From Megascapheus bottae (lineage: Eukaryota > Chordata > Mammalia > Rodentia > Geomyidae): DNA of 64,000 bases. Below the pieces are notes generated by a model. It was not told the origin of the DNA. It was given only the letters and a program-made list of their open reading frames with translations, and searched no databases. The translations under genes were made by a program, and so were the position numbers. This document shows, piece after piece, positions 22,110 to 32,650 of this stretch (the first letter of the stretch is position 1; each line of letters starts with the position of its first letter). Location: the NCBI GenBank assembly GCA_024803745.1, contig JANJXV010000025.1:18578610-18642609 (forward strand). The letters run 5' to 3'.

Positions 22110-22390
22110 ATCGATATTCCTTGATCATATATCTAGTAATTGCAGGATCTCCATTCTTTGTAAGTGCATAGCCTACAGTCTGAGACATTAACTTTCAATG
22201 AATTTAAAATGATTCAAGTCATCTCAGGTATGTTCTGTGATCACAATGGAAGTAATTAGAAATCAACCACAGAAAGATTTCCCGGAAAACTCCAAATATT
22301 TGGAAACGAAGTAACATACTAAATAAACTATGGGTCAAAGAAGTTAAAAACACATTAAAAAGTAATTTGAAATGACTGTAAATGAAAGCC
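22110..22390 (+). mobile_element. L1M remnant, ORF2 part
   Basis: CAATGAATTTAAAATGATTC, GATCACAATGGAAGTAATTA, GAAATCAACCACAGAAAGAT and TGGGTCAAAGAAGTTAAAAA follow the region between endonuclease and reverse transcriptase of L1 ORF2. Confidence 0.72.
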
Positions 22391-22411
22391 CTAGTTCAAG
22401 CTCTAGTAGTG

Positions 22412-22455
22412 GTTACACACACACACACACACATACACACACATACACACACACA
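22412..22455 (+). repeat. (AC)n microsatellite
   Basis: Interrupted by AT units; follows a Geo-like stub (CCCTAGTTCAAGCTCTAGTA). Confidence 0.85.
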
Positions 22456-22469
22456 AATAAAGGCAAAAT

Positions 22470-22545
22470 GAGTGTGTGTGGGGTGGTTCAAATGATAGCT
22501 TTTGTCTAACAAGCTAGAGGGCCTGAGTTCAGGCCCAAACACATC
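22470..22545 (+). mobile_element. ID-like fragment
   Basis: GGTGGTTCAAATGATAGC and GGGCCTGAGTTCAGGCCC. Confidence 0.45.
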
Positions 22546-22662
22546 AAATAAATAACTAAGTAGATGAAATAGATAAAATAAAAAGTAAAATTCAAGCAGC
22601 ACTTAGGAAGAAACAGTACTTGTCTATTAGCATTGTCCTAGCAAAATTTTATAGATTGAGGT

Positions 22663-22663
<1 letters not shown>

Positions 22664-22695
<32 letters not shown>

Positions 22696-22899
22696 CAGTC
22701 CTGGGGCCTGGCTTTTGTCCCTGAGCTTTTTTTATTCAAGGCCAGCATTCTACCACTTGAGCCACCACTCTACTGTTTTTGCTGGTTAACTGGAGATGAG
22801 TGACACAGACTTTTTACCCAGTCTGTCTTTGAACCATGATCCTTAAATCTTAACCTTCTGTGTAGCTAGGATTACAGACATGAGCCATGAGTGCCCAGC
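22664..22899 (-). mobile_element. B1-Geo SINE
   Basis: Antisense with a long T tail. Confidence 0.82.
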
Positions 22900-22930
22900 T
22901 AGATTGAGTGGGTTTAAGAAGTGGAGGTTA

Positions 22931-23132
22931 GGGTGGGGAGTTTGGCCTAGTGGTTAAAGTGCTTGCCTAGCATGCATGAAGACCCGGGTTAAATGCCTCA
23001 GTACCACCTACATAGAAAAAAGCTGGAAGTGGTGCTGTGGCTCAAGTGGTAGAGTTCTAGCCTTGAGAAAGTCTGAGGACAGTGCTCAGGCCCTGAGCTC
23101 AAGCCTAGGACTGGCAAAAAAAAAAAAAAAAA
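22931..23132 (+). mobile_element. IDL-Geo SINE
   Basis: Full-length; AAGAAGTGGAG before and AAGAAGTAGAG after suggest a slightly decayed target-site duplication. Confidence 0.85.
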
Positions 23133-23147
23133 AAAGAAGTAGAGCTT

Positions 23148-23352
23148 AAGCCAGTGCCAATGGCTCACATCTGAAATCCTAACTCAGGCAGCTGAGATCT
23201 GAGGATCAAGGTTCAAAGACAGCTGGGTGAAGGAAACTATCTCCAATAAATTACTCAAACAAGCTGGAAGTAGTGCTGTGGCTCAAATGGTAGAGTTCTT
23301 GCCTTGAGCAAAAGAAGCTCAGGGACAGGCCCAGAGTTTAAGTAAATTTCAT
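23148..23352 (+). mobile_element. B1-Geo SINE
   Basis: Dimer with a shortened linker. Confidence 0.8.
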
Positions 23353-23493
23353 GACAAAGGGGATTGGGGGAGGGGGGAAGAAGTAGAAATTAATTTTCTC
23401 CATGGAAAAAATTCTCATAGAGGCTGACAGTCCAACTTTAAGGGGTCACAGAATGATTTTTTTCCCCTATCTTGGCAGAAGTGATTGTCTTTT

Positions 23494-23495
<2 letters not shown>

Positions 23496-23537
<42 letters not shown>
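23496..23537 (+). repeat. (TG)n microsatellite
   Basis: About 21 uninterrupted units. Confidence 0.92.
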
Positions 23538-23539
<2 letters not shown>

Positions 23540-23557
23540 CTGTTTGTGTAACTGTGT

Positions 23558-23776
23558 GTATTAGGTCTTGAACTCAGGTCTTCATGCCCTCATTTAGCTT
23601 TTTGGCTCAAGGCTGGTGCTCTACCACTTTAGCTATACCCCTGCTTCTGGCTTCTTGCTGAGTAATTAATTAGCGAGAAGAATCTCAGGATTCACCTGCA
23701 CAAGCTGGCTTCAAATCGGGATCTTCAGATCTCAGCCTCCTGAGTGGTTAGGATTCCAGCCGCTGCTGCCTGGCTG
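23558..23776 (-). mobile_element. B1-Geo SINE
   Basis: Antisense; the (TG)n array adjoins its tail end. The next 0.8 kb is mostly unique. Confidence 0.8.
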
Positions 23777-24188
23777 ATGGCAAGGCTCTTGCTGCCATTT
23801 TTGCAGTCTTTCTTTTACTCTTCTCTCTTTTTCTTTACGAACCCTTGATATTTGCCCCAATTCCCAGTCTTATAGGGACAATAGTCACATTTGGATTAGG
23901 GTGAGGGTACTGGTCTTACTTTGCTTCAATAACCCCTTGTTTTCTAATTTAAATAGGAGACTGGCTGAGCCCTGAAGGGGTTGGTTGGAGACTCTGAAGG
24001 GTATAGATTGCTGCAGTACCTCTGCCCCAGGGCCAGGAGGGCACCTTGGTCCCTTCTCTGATGGTCACCTGTCTCAGGATCTTTCCATAGCACTATTTTG
24101 GAGGGTGCTGGAAAACTGTCACCAAGTGGGAATGAGCAGAAAGATTTCCAAGATACAGTAATATTTTGTAGAAGCAGCTGATTGCAGG

Positions 24189-24262
24189 CCACGCCCACCA
24201 CCAACAAGCCCATCTCCTCATTGGGCTTTCACATCAGCCACGCCCACGAAGACCACGCCCAC
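24189..24262 (+). promoter_or_regulatory. Triple KLF/EGR-type site cluster
   Basis: CCACGCCCAC occurs exactly three times (24189-24198, 24238-24247, 24253-24262) in a unique upstream stretch. Confidence 0.4.
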
Positions 24263-24377
24263 AGTGTCCCGTCCTATCCTCTCTCCAGCCTCCAGACAGA
24301 CAAGCCCCGCCTTCCAATTAAGAGCAAGGTTCCTGCTGCCACCCAGAGCTGCCTGGGGACCAGAGAAAGATCTCAGC

Positions 24378-24530
24378 CTTGCTGCCTTCTTTTTCCTCAC
24401 CTGTAATCTAAGGGTAAAACACTCACATCCTAGGGCTGTATGAGGATAAATGTACATCTGGAAAGTCCTAGGAATCCCACCTATTAAGTAGTATCCAGGG
24501 AATTATCATCATCATCATCATCATCATTGG
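24378..24530 (+). mobile_element. MIR fragment
   Basis: TTCCTCACCTGTAATCTAAG and TATGAGGATAAATGTACATC in MIR order, ending in a (CAT)n run at 24507-24528. Confidence 0.5.
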
Positions 24531-24615
24531 CTTCATTATTAGAGATTATGGTTATATTTACTCTTTTGGAGGTTGTATTCATTGACTATATTTCCTTTCT
24601 TAAAAAAATTTTCAC

Positions 24616-25052
24616 AGCAGGGTTCCTATGGCTCACACCTGTAATTTTAGATACTCAGGAGGCTGAGATCTGAGGATCATAGTTCAAAGCCAGCCCAGGT
24701 AGAAAAGTCCATGAGATGATTCTCCTCCTCCTCCTCCTCCTGCTCCTCTTTCTGAGGCTTGAACTCAGGGCCTGAGCATTGTCCTTGGGCTTTCTTAAGG
24801 TTAGTGTTCTACAACTTGAGCCATAGCACCACTTCCAGCCTTTTCTGTGTATGTGGTACTAAGGAATCGAACCCAGGGCTTCGTGCATGCTAGGCAAGCA
24901 CTCTACCACTATGTTGCATCCCCACCTTCCATGAAATTCTTATCTCCAGTTACCACCAGAAAACTACTGTGGCTCAAAGTGGTAGAGTGCTAGCCTTGAG
25001 TGAAAGAGTTCAAGGACAGCACCCAGGCCCAGAGTTCAAACCCCACACCAGA
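24616..25052 (+). mobile_element. B1-Geo SINE split by a younger SINE
   Basis: Pieces 24616-24715 and 24930-25052; the break falls in the linker. Confidence 0.8.
24742..24925 (-). mobile_element. IDL-Geo SINE nested in B1-Geo
   Basis: Antisense with a (TCC)n tail at 24720-24741; TCCATGAGAT before and TCCATGAAAT after suggest the target site. Confidence 0.82.
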
Positions 25053-25069
25053 CCAAAAAAAAAAAAAAA

Positions 25070-25180
25070 AGCCAGACACATGCCTGTCCATATTGTCCTT
25101 GTGAAATTGAGGGAAGAAGAAAGTTCAAGGTCAGCCTGCGCTAGAGTGAGATCCTGTCTCAAAAAATAACAAAACAAAAC
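25070..25180 (+). mobile_element. B1 monomer
   Basis: CAAGGTCAGCCTGCGCTAGA and GAGATCCTGTCTCAAAAAA are the B1 3' half; the 5' half is rearranged. Confidence 0.6.
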
Positions 25181-25509
25181 TCTCCACTTTTTTTTTCTGT
25201 TCCAATCTATTTCAGACATAAAAAGGGAAGAGAAATGTGTCCCCACCATTCAGTTGAAGAAATAGCATGTTGTACATGCACTCTCTCTGCTCCAGTCTGA
25301 TACCCTATGTCCCAAAGCTTCTAGGATATCCTGCCTCCCACGGTGCTCTGCAGGAAGTAAGCCATCCAGATAAAACACAAGTACAACCCATTACAACCCT
25401 GCTGGGAAAAAAAAATCTCTTCTGCTTGTACTATCAACCTAGGCATCTCCTTCTATGTACCTGACTTTCACATCCACTTGTCCTGCCTTCCTGTCTACCC
25501 GCCATCAGT

Positions 25510-25758
25510 TTTTTTTTTGGGGGGGTGGGGTAAGTCATGGGGCTTGAACTTTGGCCCTGGGCGCTGTCCCTGAGCTCTTCAGCTCAAAGCTACCGCTTTA
25601 CCACTTTGAGCCACAGCACCACTTCTGGTTTTCTGGTGGTTAACTGGAGATAAAGAGTCTCATGGACTTTTATTTCTGGGCTGACTTTAAACTGTTATCC
25701 TCAGATCTCAGCTTCCTGAGTAGCTAGGATTACAGGCATGAGCCACTGGTATCCAGGT
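25510..25758 (-). mobile_element. B1-Geo SINE
   Basis: Antisense full-length. Confidence 0.84.
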
Positions 25759-25888
25759 AACATTTTCTTAACTGTCCCTTGCTGTTTATATATGTCATCC
25801 CTCTGTTGAAAACCTTGTATCCCATTCTTTTTTTCTTTCCTCTTGCCAGGAGGAACCCCATGAGTGCCTCTGGTCTGTATTTCCCAAG

Positions 25889-25889
<1 letters not shown>

Positions 25890-25941
<52 letters not shown>
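25890..25941 (+). repeat. (TG)n microsatellite
   Basis: About 25 uninterrupted units. Confidence 0.93.
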
Positions 25942-25942
<1 letters not shown>

Positions 25943-26010
25943 CTGTTCTAGACTTCGAGCATCTAGCAGCAGGTCCACAGGTTACTGCATCTGGCTTTCT
26001 AGGTATGCAC

Positions 26011-26075
26011 TGTGCAATTGTAGCCGATTGTTTTAGACCATGTGCTGTGCAATTGTAGCTGATTGTTTTAGACCA
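26011..26075 (+). repeat. 35-base tandem duplication
   Basis: Copies 26011-26040 and 26046-26075 agree at 29 of 30 positions, starting TGTGCAATTGTAGC. The surrounding 26.08-26.44 kb is unique. Confidence 0.88.
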
Positions 26076-26479
26076 GTGCCAAGGTGTAACGGGTGTCATC
26101 CAGTGATTCGAATCCTGTAGGACCTAGTGTCTGCTATATCAGTCCCAAGGAAGAATGTAGGGGTAACGGATGGGGTCTTCTATATTCAAATTGGAATTTG
26201 AATGTGGGCCTTGTACTTGCTTGTTCACGTGGCTCTCTTCCACTTAAACCACACCTCCAGACCATGGGAACTCTCATTTTAGAAGTCCTTCAAAGCGTCA
26301 ATTCATTCTATCATGCTGTTTTCCCTTCCAGCTCCTTCCTCTGCCCACTTTGGCCAAGTGTCTCCTCTTTGAGGATGGTGAGCCATCCTCAAGTTAAGGA
26401 TATTTGTGGGGAACATGTAATGCATGTTTCATATCCAAAATGTCACTCACACTAATGTGAGGCTAAGGTGCAAAGGTGC

Positions 26480-26730
26480 TAAGGCTTTTTCACTCCAAGG
26501 CTCACTACGTGAGCCACAGCTCCACTTCTGGCTTCTTACTAGTGCATTAGAAATAAGTCTCATGGATATTCCTGCAAAGGCTGCATTTCAACCTCAATCC
26601 CCAGGTCTCAGCCTCCTCCTGCATTTTGCTGGATACCTGAAGATAAGAGTTTCATGGACTTTCTTGCATGGATTGTTTTCTAACTAGGATCCTCTAATCT
26701 TAGCCTTTTGAGTAAAGAGTAGAGGTTACT
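26480..26730 (-). mobile_element. Two truncated B1-Geo fragments
   Basis: Antisense pieces 26480-26615 and 26616-26730, each missing ends. Confidence 0.6.
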
Positions 26731-26865
26731 AGCAGCCAGAGCCTCACCTGGTCCAGCCAGAAATGCTCAAAAACCTTTATTCCATGGAAAGTGTTCTGTT
26801 TCATTCATTCATTTCTTGATGGATGAACTGGAAAGCCTGGAGAAAAAAACAAAAACAAAAAACAA

Positions 26866-27045
26866 GGTCAGGAGCGTGGCCTAGTGGTAGAGTGCTTGCC
26901 TAGCATGCGCGAAGCCCTGGGTTCAAATCCTCAGTAACAGAAAAAAGTCAGAAGTGATGCTGTGGCTCAAGTGGTAAGCGTACCAGCCTTGAGAAAGCAC
27001 AAGGACTGTTCCCAGGCCCTGAGTTTAAGCCCTAGGACTGGCAAA
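26866..27045 (+). mobile_element. IDL-Geo SINE
   Basis: Full-length, slightly diverged. Confidence 0.83.
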
Positions 27046-27575
27046 AACAAACACACAAAAACAACAAATCTCCATATACAAGGATAATTCTGTAAGAAAC
27101 CCTGTTAACAGACTAATAATCTCTGGGAGTTATTGGGACTTAGCACCCAGTGACATCCCCCTCCTCACTTTGACACAACTCTGGTCGTCTTTTGTCTATG
27201 TAGGGCACCGGGTCAGAGCACAGGCAGCCAGCTTACCTCCCACTCCACCCCCCAACCCCTGGGTGTTCCAAGCCAGAGCAGACCCAATTCTGATGGTGTG
27301 GAAGCTGGGCCAGAGTCCCAGGAGAGAGGCCCACCAGGGGCTCTCAGGACTTATCACACCAGCAACTCCCCAACTCCCCTTGCAGGGCAGGCAGACTGTC
27401 TCCACTGCTATGAGAAAAGCTGATAAAGAAGACAGCCCCTGTGTTTACTGTGGCTGTGTCTCAGGAGAGTTGGCCTCCCAGAGGCAGCCCTGTCTCCTCT
27501 AGGAACAGACTGTCTGTTTGTGGAGTTATCAGTGCATTCCTGTAGCCACCACCACCCTGGGATGGATGGCAGGGT

Positions 27576-27648
27576 GAGGAAGGAGAGGAGGAAGAGGAGG
27601 AGGAGGAGGAAGAAGAGGAGGAGGAGGAAGAGGAGGAGGAGGGGAAGG
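27576..27648 (+). repeat. 73-base pure purine tract
   Basis: Only A and G, mostly GGA/GAA triplets, with partial mirror symmetry. Confidence 0.9.
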
Positions 27649-27718
27649 CAACAGTATAGGGTCTTCTACTCCCTTGGGCTCTGCAGTGGGATTCTGGGTT
27701 CCCAGCCTGTCAAAACAT

Positions 27719-27739
27719 CTGTGTGTGTGTGCGTGTGTG

Positions 27740-27799
<60 letters not shown>
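27719..27799 (+). repeat. (TG)n microsatellite
   Basis: About 40 units with two GCG interruptions at the 5' side. Confidence 0.93.
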
Positions 27800-27801
<2 letters not shown>

Positions 27802-28149
27802 CCGGAGCTGCTTGCTCTCTTTTGGCTTTGCTTGTTGCAGGTTCCTAGGTTCCCAGCAGTTAGTAGAGGGCAGGCACTCAGTGCCTATAAAGGAACACAA
27901 AGTTTCACTTCTGTGCATTTTTCTTTTTAAATTTTTCAAGTTAAGTTCATTGTATGTGCCTTTTTAAAGGAGAGAGGCCCACAGTATTTAGCTATTTTAG
28001 GAGGATTGTCCACTCCCCCAACTCTTCCACTGGGGGCCGTGGTGATCAATAACTTTCAAAGAGGGACCACTTAATCAGTTGACCTGATGATGATTGATCT
28101 GTACATTTGAGCCTCTAGGGGTTCTCCACACTTCATTTCATTTCATTTT

Positions 28150-28378
28150 ATTTTTACCTTTCTGGGGTTTGAACTCCAAGCCTAAGTGCCATCCTTTCTC
28201 TTGTTCCATCAAGGCTGGCACCTTGAGCCGTAGTTCTAAGCCCTGCTCTTTGCCGGTTAATTGGTGATAAGAGTCTCTTGCACCCTTATCTACACGGGCT
28301 GACTGTGAACCACAATCCTCAGTTCTCAGTCTCCTGAATAGCTAGGATTAGAGATGTGAGTCACTGATGAATGGCTAG
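28150..28378 (-). mobile_element. B1-Geo SINE
   Basis: Antisense full-length with an ATTTC-repeat tail. Confidence 0.8.
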
Positions 28379-28420
28379 TGTCTTCATACTTAGTGTAATG
28401 GGTGCTTAAAAGTGTCCATT

Positions 28421-28614
28421 CTGGGGCTGGGAATGCGGATTCATGGTAAAGTGCTTGCCTAGCATGCATGAAGCCCTGGGTTGGAATCCTCAGTACCACA
28501 TTAGCAAAGAAAGCCAGAAGTGGCCCTGTGGCTCAAGTGGTAAGAGTGCTAGCCTTCCGCAAAAGAAGGTCAGGAACACGACCCAGGCCCTGAGTTCAAG
28601 CCCCAGGACTGGCA
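28421..28614 (+). mobile_element. IDL-Geo SINE
   Basis: Full-length with (CAA)n tail. Sequence 28.69-29.04 kb after it is unique. Confidence 0.84.
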
Positions 28615-29042
28615 AAAACAAAACAAAACAACAACAACAACAAAAACCCCGAACACCCTGCCTTTTCTTTTTTTTTTTTTTTCATCCTGCCTTTTCTAAA
28701 AAGCACAAACTCCCTAGTGGGGCATGTGGATTAACTGAAAGCAGGATAAAAGCTTGGCATTCTTGCCTTGCTCTTCTATCTATAGGCTTTACCTGAGCCA
28801 TTTTCTCTCTTGCAGTCAGTCAATTGGCAAGCATTTAGAAGCAAAGGAGGAAGGAGTGAACAGGAGACCCGTTCACCTGCAAGGGATCTTTGGCTTATTT
28901 AACAAGGACAGGCAGCCTGGAGATCCTGCCTGGATCCAGAGGCAGCTGTCTCTTACAGGATTTTTTTTCATGTCTCGTGCCTCATACCTTCCCAGCTAGT
29001 GTGGAAATTTCCCAAGGGCCAAGGATGTGTTATTCTTTTCTA

Positions 29043-29230
29043 GAACCAGACCATGCCTGTAATCCTAGCTACTCAGGAAGCTAGATCTGAGGATTGGGGT
29101 TTGGAGCCAGCCCTGGTTGGTAAGTCCATGAGACTCTTATCTCTAGTCACCAGCTAGAATGGAGATGTGGCTCAAGTGGTAGAGCTCCAGTCTGGAGTAG
29201 AAAAACATTCAGGGCCTGAATTCAAGCCCT

Positions 29231-29273
<43 letters not shown>
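29043..29273 (+). mobile_element. B1-Geo SINE with (AC)n tail
   Basis: Dimer to 29231, directly continued by (AC)21. Confidence 0.83.
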
Positions 29274-29275
<2 letters not shown>

Positions 29276-29285
29276 AGATGCACAC

Positions 29286-29450
29286 TTCAACTAGTTCTAG
29301 GCTTAAGTCTCAACTCTGCCACCTACTGGCAGAGTTACTGGCATTACTTAACCTCTGTTTTTGTTTTCCTTTTAGTGGGGAAAATGAGACCTGCACTGTG
29401 TGTTTGGAAAGACGGCAAGAGACAGTGCCCATGAATGCTTGGCACAAGGG
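29286..29450 (+). mobile_element. MIR fragment
   Basis: CTCAACTCTGCCACCTACTG, CATTACTTAACCTCTG and GGGGAAAATGAGACCTGCA are in MIR order. Confidence 0.65.
29316..29329 (-). promoter_or_regulatory. CTCF-like core motif inside a MIR
   Basis: On the minus strand CCAGTAGGTGGCAG matches all 14 core positions. It falls in the tRNA-related part of a MIR fragment. Confidence 0.5.
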
Positions 29451-29454
29451 TAGC

Positions 29455-29525
29455 CCAGCTACCCAGCAAATACTCACTGAGTGCCCTTTAGATGGCAGGT
29501 GTTGTGTGGGTACTAGAAATGAGGT
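29455..29525 (-). mobile_element. L2-like fragment
   Basis: CAGCAAATACTCACTGAGTG and GATGGCAGGTGTTGTGTGGG resemble the antisense L2 3' end. Confidence 0.45.
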
Positions 29526-29615
29526 CTTCTGTGATTTCATGTCTCTGTAATTCTGTGGAGTTGCTGGAAGGGAGTTAGGATCATCACCTTTGTGGGGCTC
29601 CTGTGTAGAGAACAG

Positions 29616-29907
29616 AAATCGGGCTGAGTGCCAGTGGCTTACACATTCACTCTAGCTACTCGGGAGGCTGAGTCTGAGAGTGGAGGTTTGAAGCCAGCCC
29701 AGCCAGACAAAATTAAGAGACTCTTATTTCCCATGCCACTGCAAAAAGTTGGAAGTGGAGGTATGGTTCAAGTGGTAGAGCTTCAGCCTTGAACCTAAAA
29801 GCTAAGCAAGTGCCGGAGTTCCTGAGTTCAAATCCCAGTATTGGCACACATGCATACATGTGCATGCACATACATGTGTGCATGTGTACACACACACACA
29901 CACACAC
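29616..29907 (+). mobile_element. B1-Geo SINE with ATGC/AC tail
   Basis: Dimer to about 29846, then alternating CATGCATACATGTG sequence and (AC)11. Confidence 0.8.
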
Positions 29908-30165
29908 ATTGTGAGTTGTGATCAATGCCCTTTAAGGGGATACAGAAGGGATGGAAATGGAACAGATATGAGTGAGAGATCTCACTTGCCTCTGTGGCTC
30001 AGTGGCACTGCCCTGGTGGGCCTGACACACACCCCATCTAGTGGCCAGGCTAAGGCCAGGCTAGGCTGGATGCGTCCTGGGAAGCCAAGGACCCCTGTCA
30101 CTGCCTGTCCTTTCTTGACCCTGCACACACTTACATCCTCCTAGAAAAGGGACTGCTTTAACTTA

Positions 30166-30393
30166 TTTTTATTTGAGCTGGTTCTGGGGCTTTAATGAAT
30201 ACAGGGGTTGGGCACTGTCTCTTAGCTTTTTTTTACTCAAGGCTGGAACTCTACCACTTGAGCCACAGCTCCATTTCTGACTTTTTTTTTGCGTGTCTCA
30301 CAGACTATCCTTCCCCAAAGGGCTCTGAACCATGATCCTTAGATCTCAGTCAACTGAATAGTTAGGATTACACACATGAGCTAAGGAAGCCTG
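30166..30393 (-). mobile_element. B1-Geo SINE
   Basis: Antisense full-length. Confidence 0.8.
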
Positions 30394-30482
30394 ACTCTTT
30401 GTCACTTAATTCAGGCAACCATCTCTGGCTTGCTCCCAAGCTCCTTTCACAAGGTAGAGTCTGAAGTAAGAGTGTAAACAGG

Positions 30483-30667
30483 AGGTCAGGAGTGTGGCCT
30501 AGTGGTAGAGTGCTTGCCTAGCATACTCGAAGGCCTGGGTTCGATTCCTCGGTACCACATACACGGAAAAAGCTGGAAGTGGTGCTGTGGTTCAAGTGGT
30601 AGAGCACCAGCCTTGAGAAACTCGAGGACAGTGCTCAAGCCCCGAGTTCAAGCCCCAGGACTGGCAA
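30483..30667 (+). mobile_element. IDL-Geo SINE
   Basis: Full-length; box B reads GGTTCGATTCC, close to consensus. Unique sequence follows to 30.97 kb. Confidence 0.87.
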
Positions 30668-30977
30668 AAAAAAAAAAAGAGGGATGCCACTATAACTGTG
30701 TGTGTAGGGGTAGGGAGGTTACCAGTGGAAATGCAGACTAAGTAGCTGTAGCTCACATATTTCCCTCAGTGCATGGGCTGCATTTCTGTGGCAGCCATCC
30801 CTGCCCTTGGGGAGACCTTGCCTCTTTGCTTTTCTTTCCACAAATAACATCTCCCACCACAAGCTTGCCCAAGTTCTCATGCCCAAAGGTTTGTGCCTGA
30901 GTGTTCCTGTCATCGTAGGCTCACAGGTTTATCTGCAGGGTCAATACAGGTCCCTTAGGTTACATTGTGTGTTTACC

Positions 30978-31184
30978 GGTAACTAGGGCTGTCCCTTAGC
31001 TTTCAGGCTCAAAGCTGCTACTCTAGCCCACTAGGGCCACAAATCCATTTCCAGCTTTCTTGGTGGTTAATTAGAAATAAGAGTCTTAGGGACTTTCCTG
31101 TCTGGGCTGGCTTCAAACCTTGATTCTCAGATCTCAGACTTCGGAATAGCTAGAATTACAGGCATGAGCCACAGGTACCAGTCA
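30978..31184 (-). mobile_element. B1-Geo SINE
   Basis: Antisense; the last SINE before the CpG island. Confidence 0.78.
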
Positions 31185-31556
31185 TGAGGGAGGCTTTTGG
31201 GGGGAGGGGTGCTGTCTGTTCCCTTGGATCAGTGCGGTTGATAAAGCACGATTTCCTGGATCTTCAGGATTCTAGGAAGCACACCAGGCAGTCATCATCG
31301 CCCACCTCTTCAAAGGAAAAGAAAACAAAAAACAACAACATGAGGTCAGGACATTGATTTCATTTTGATCGCTAAGTGGGAGATGACAATGGCCTCTCTC
31401 AGAGACTGCAGCACCGCCGGCCAATACCTGGCTTCAGGTGAGGGTCAGTTCAGCCAAGCGTTCTGAGGCTGGGCGTCCGGAGCCGCCTCGCTCCCCTCCC
31501 CAGCCTCCCTCAGACCAGGCCTGGGCCAGGGTCAGCTCGGTCCCACCCTCCAGCCG

Positions 31557-31885
31557 CCAATCCCGAGCGTGAGCACCCAGAGGTAGACGGGTGCACGGCG
31601 CCCCGCCGTCCGCAGGGAATGGCGCCCAAGCCCGGGGCCAATGAGAGTAGCGGAATTTCTTTCATTCAGCGTGGGGCCCCTCGGGCTCCTGCCCGGAAAG
31701 GGGGCGGGGCGACGCGCCGGGGTGGGGGTGGAGCCTCCGCGCGCGCCGCAGGGGGGCGGGGCCGACCCCGCGGCCCGGCCAATCGGCGCCACGCCCGGGA
31801 GGGGGAGGCGGGGTTGTGTGTGCCGGGGTGGGGGGGGAAGCGAGGCCTTTCCTCCCCCCCACCACCACCTCAGCGCGGGACCAAT
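31557..31885 (+). promoter_or_regulatory. Four-CCAAT / GC-box array upstream of SMAD6
   Basis: Forward CCAAT boxes at 31557-31561, 31638-31642, 31779-31783 and 31881-31885, spaced 81, 141 and 102 bases, interleaved with GC boxes (GGGGCGGGGC at 31701-31710, another at 31751-31763). This looks like NF-Y/SP1-type promoter architecture about 1 kb above the inferred SMAD6 start: an upstream promoter, or the distal half of one broad promoter. Confidence 0.5.
31585..31626 (+). promoter_or_regulatory. Candidate BMP-SMAD GC-rich element
   Basis: AGAC (31585-31588), GGCGCC (31597-31602), GCCGTCCGC (31605-31613) and a second GGCGCC (31621-31626) lie within 42 bases; another GGCGCC is at 31785-31790. 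GGCGCC and GCCGnCGC-like boxes are known SMAD1/5-SMAD4 targets, and a GC-rich BMP-responsive element is known from the mouse Smad6 promoter. Whether this is its orthologue was not tested. Confidence 0.45.
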
Positions 31886-32560
31886 CCCGACTTTACAAGC
31901 TTGAACTTTTGCCACCCTGGGACGAGCGAGCGCGCCCGAGGAGGTACCCCGCCGCGCCGGCTCCAGGGCAGGAGCGGCCTTAACCCTTCCCCCGCCGGGC
32001 CTCCGCGCCCTGGACCTCACCCTCCCCAACTCACTTCCACTTGCGTGGGGAAACGTTGCGCGCGGGAAATCACGATCTCCCCCCCCCACACCCCCTCCTC
32101 CTTACCCACACCCCTCTTCGGAGAAGCAGAGAGTGCACCCGGCGTGGAGGTGGAACACCCTTCACCTCTCCCCCCCTCCTTCCCCCCTCGCCCGCGCCTG
32201 TCCTGCTCGGAGGTGGGGACCGTGGCGACCCCGGGGGGCTTTCGAGGAGACTGTCCTCCCCGGCGTCGACCCTCACCTCGGGCGGAACCTGGAGCCCCCT
32301 GGCAGAAGCATCCCTCGCCTCACGTTCGGGCCCAGCAGGGCGGCCCCCAATTCAGCTCCGGATGGAGAGGGTGGAGGAGGCGGCCCCCTCCCACCCTCCC
32401 GGCTCCCCAGGGACGCAGGGCTGGAAGGCTCACCTGCGCACCCAGTTTTTTACTACCTGATACCAGGATGGGGAGGGGGGTGGCCTGACTGTAAAGTGTT
32501 TGTCAGCGTGCGCTCGAGCCAGGGAGAGGCCAGAGCAGCCTGGAGTGTCGGAGGGGCAGT

Positions 32561-32586
32561 GGTGTGTGTGTGTGTGTGTGTGTGTG
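32561..32586 (+). repeat. (TG)n inside the promoter CpG island
   Basis: About 13 uninterrupted TG units, some 300 bases upstream of the inferred start; alternating purine-pyrimidine that can adopt Z-DNA. Confidence 0.9.
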
Positions 32587-32650
32587 CTCCGGCTTGCATC
32601 CGTGCCCGAGGCGCAACGGGAGCCCGAGACGAGCTGCCGACGCTGTCAGG

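Larger units (their letters stand above)
27046..28149. other. Unique stretch with two long simple repeats
   Basis: Contains the purine tract and the (TG)n array listed below. Open frames across it are created by those repeats and are not credible genes. Confidence 0.6.

Noticed and set aside
27520..27939. Overlapping 136-codon frames on both strands
   Set aside because: Created by the purine tract and (TG)n array (Arg/Lys, Val/Cys or Thr/His repeats).
28790..29000. Acceptor-like TTTTCTCTCTTGCAG with an open frame after it
   Set aside because: No matching donor, no recognisable protein and no upstream exon; could belong to a non-coding RNA but unsupported.
31619..32488. 289-codon + strand frame in the CpG island
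   Set aside because: Stop-poor because of high GC; Pro/Arg/Gly-rich with no domain; no support as an exon upstream of SMAD6.
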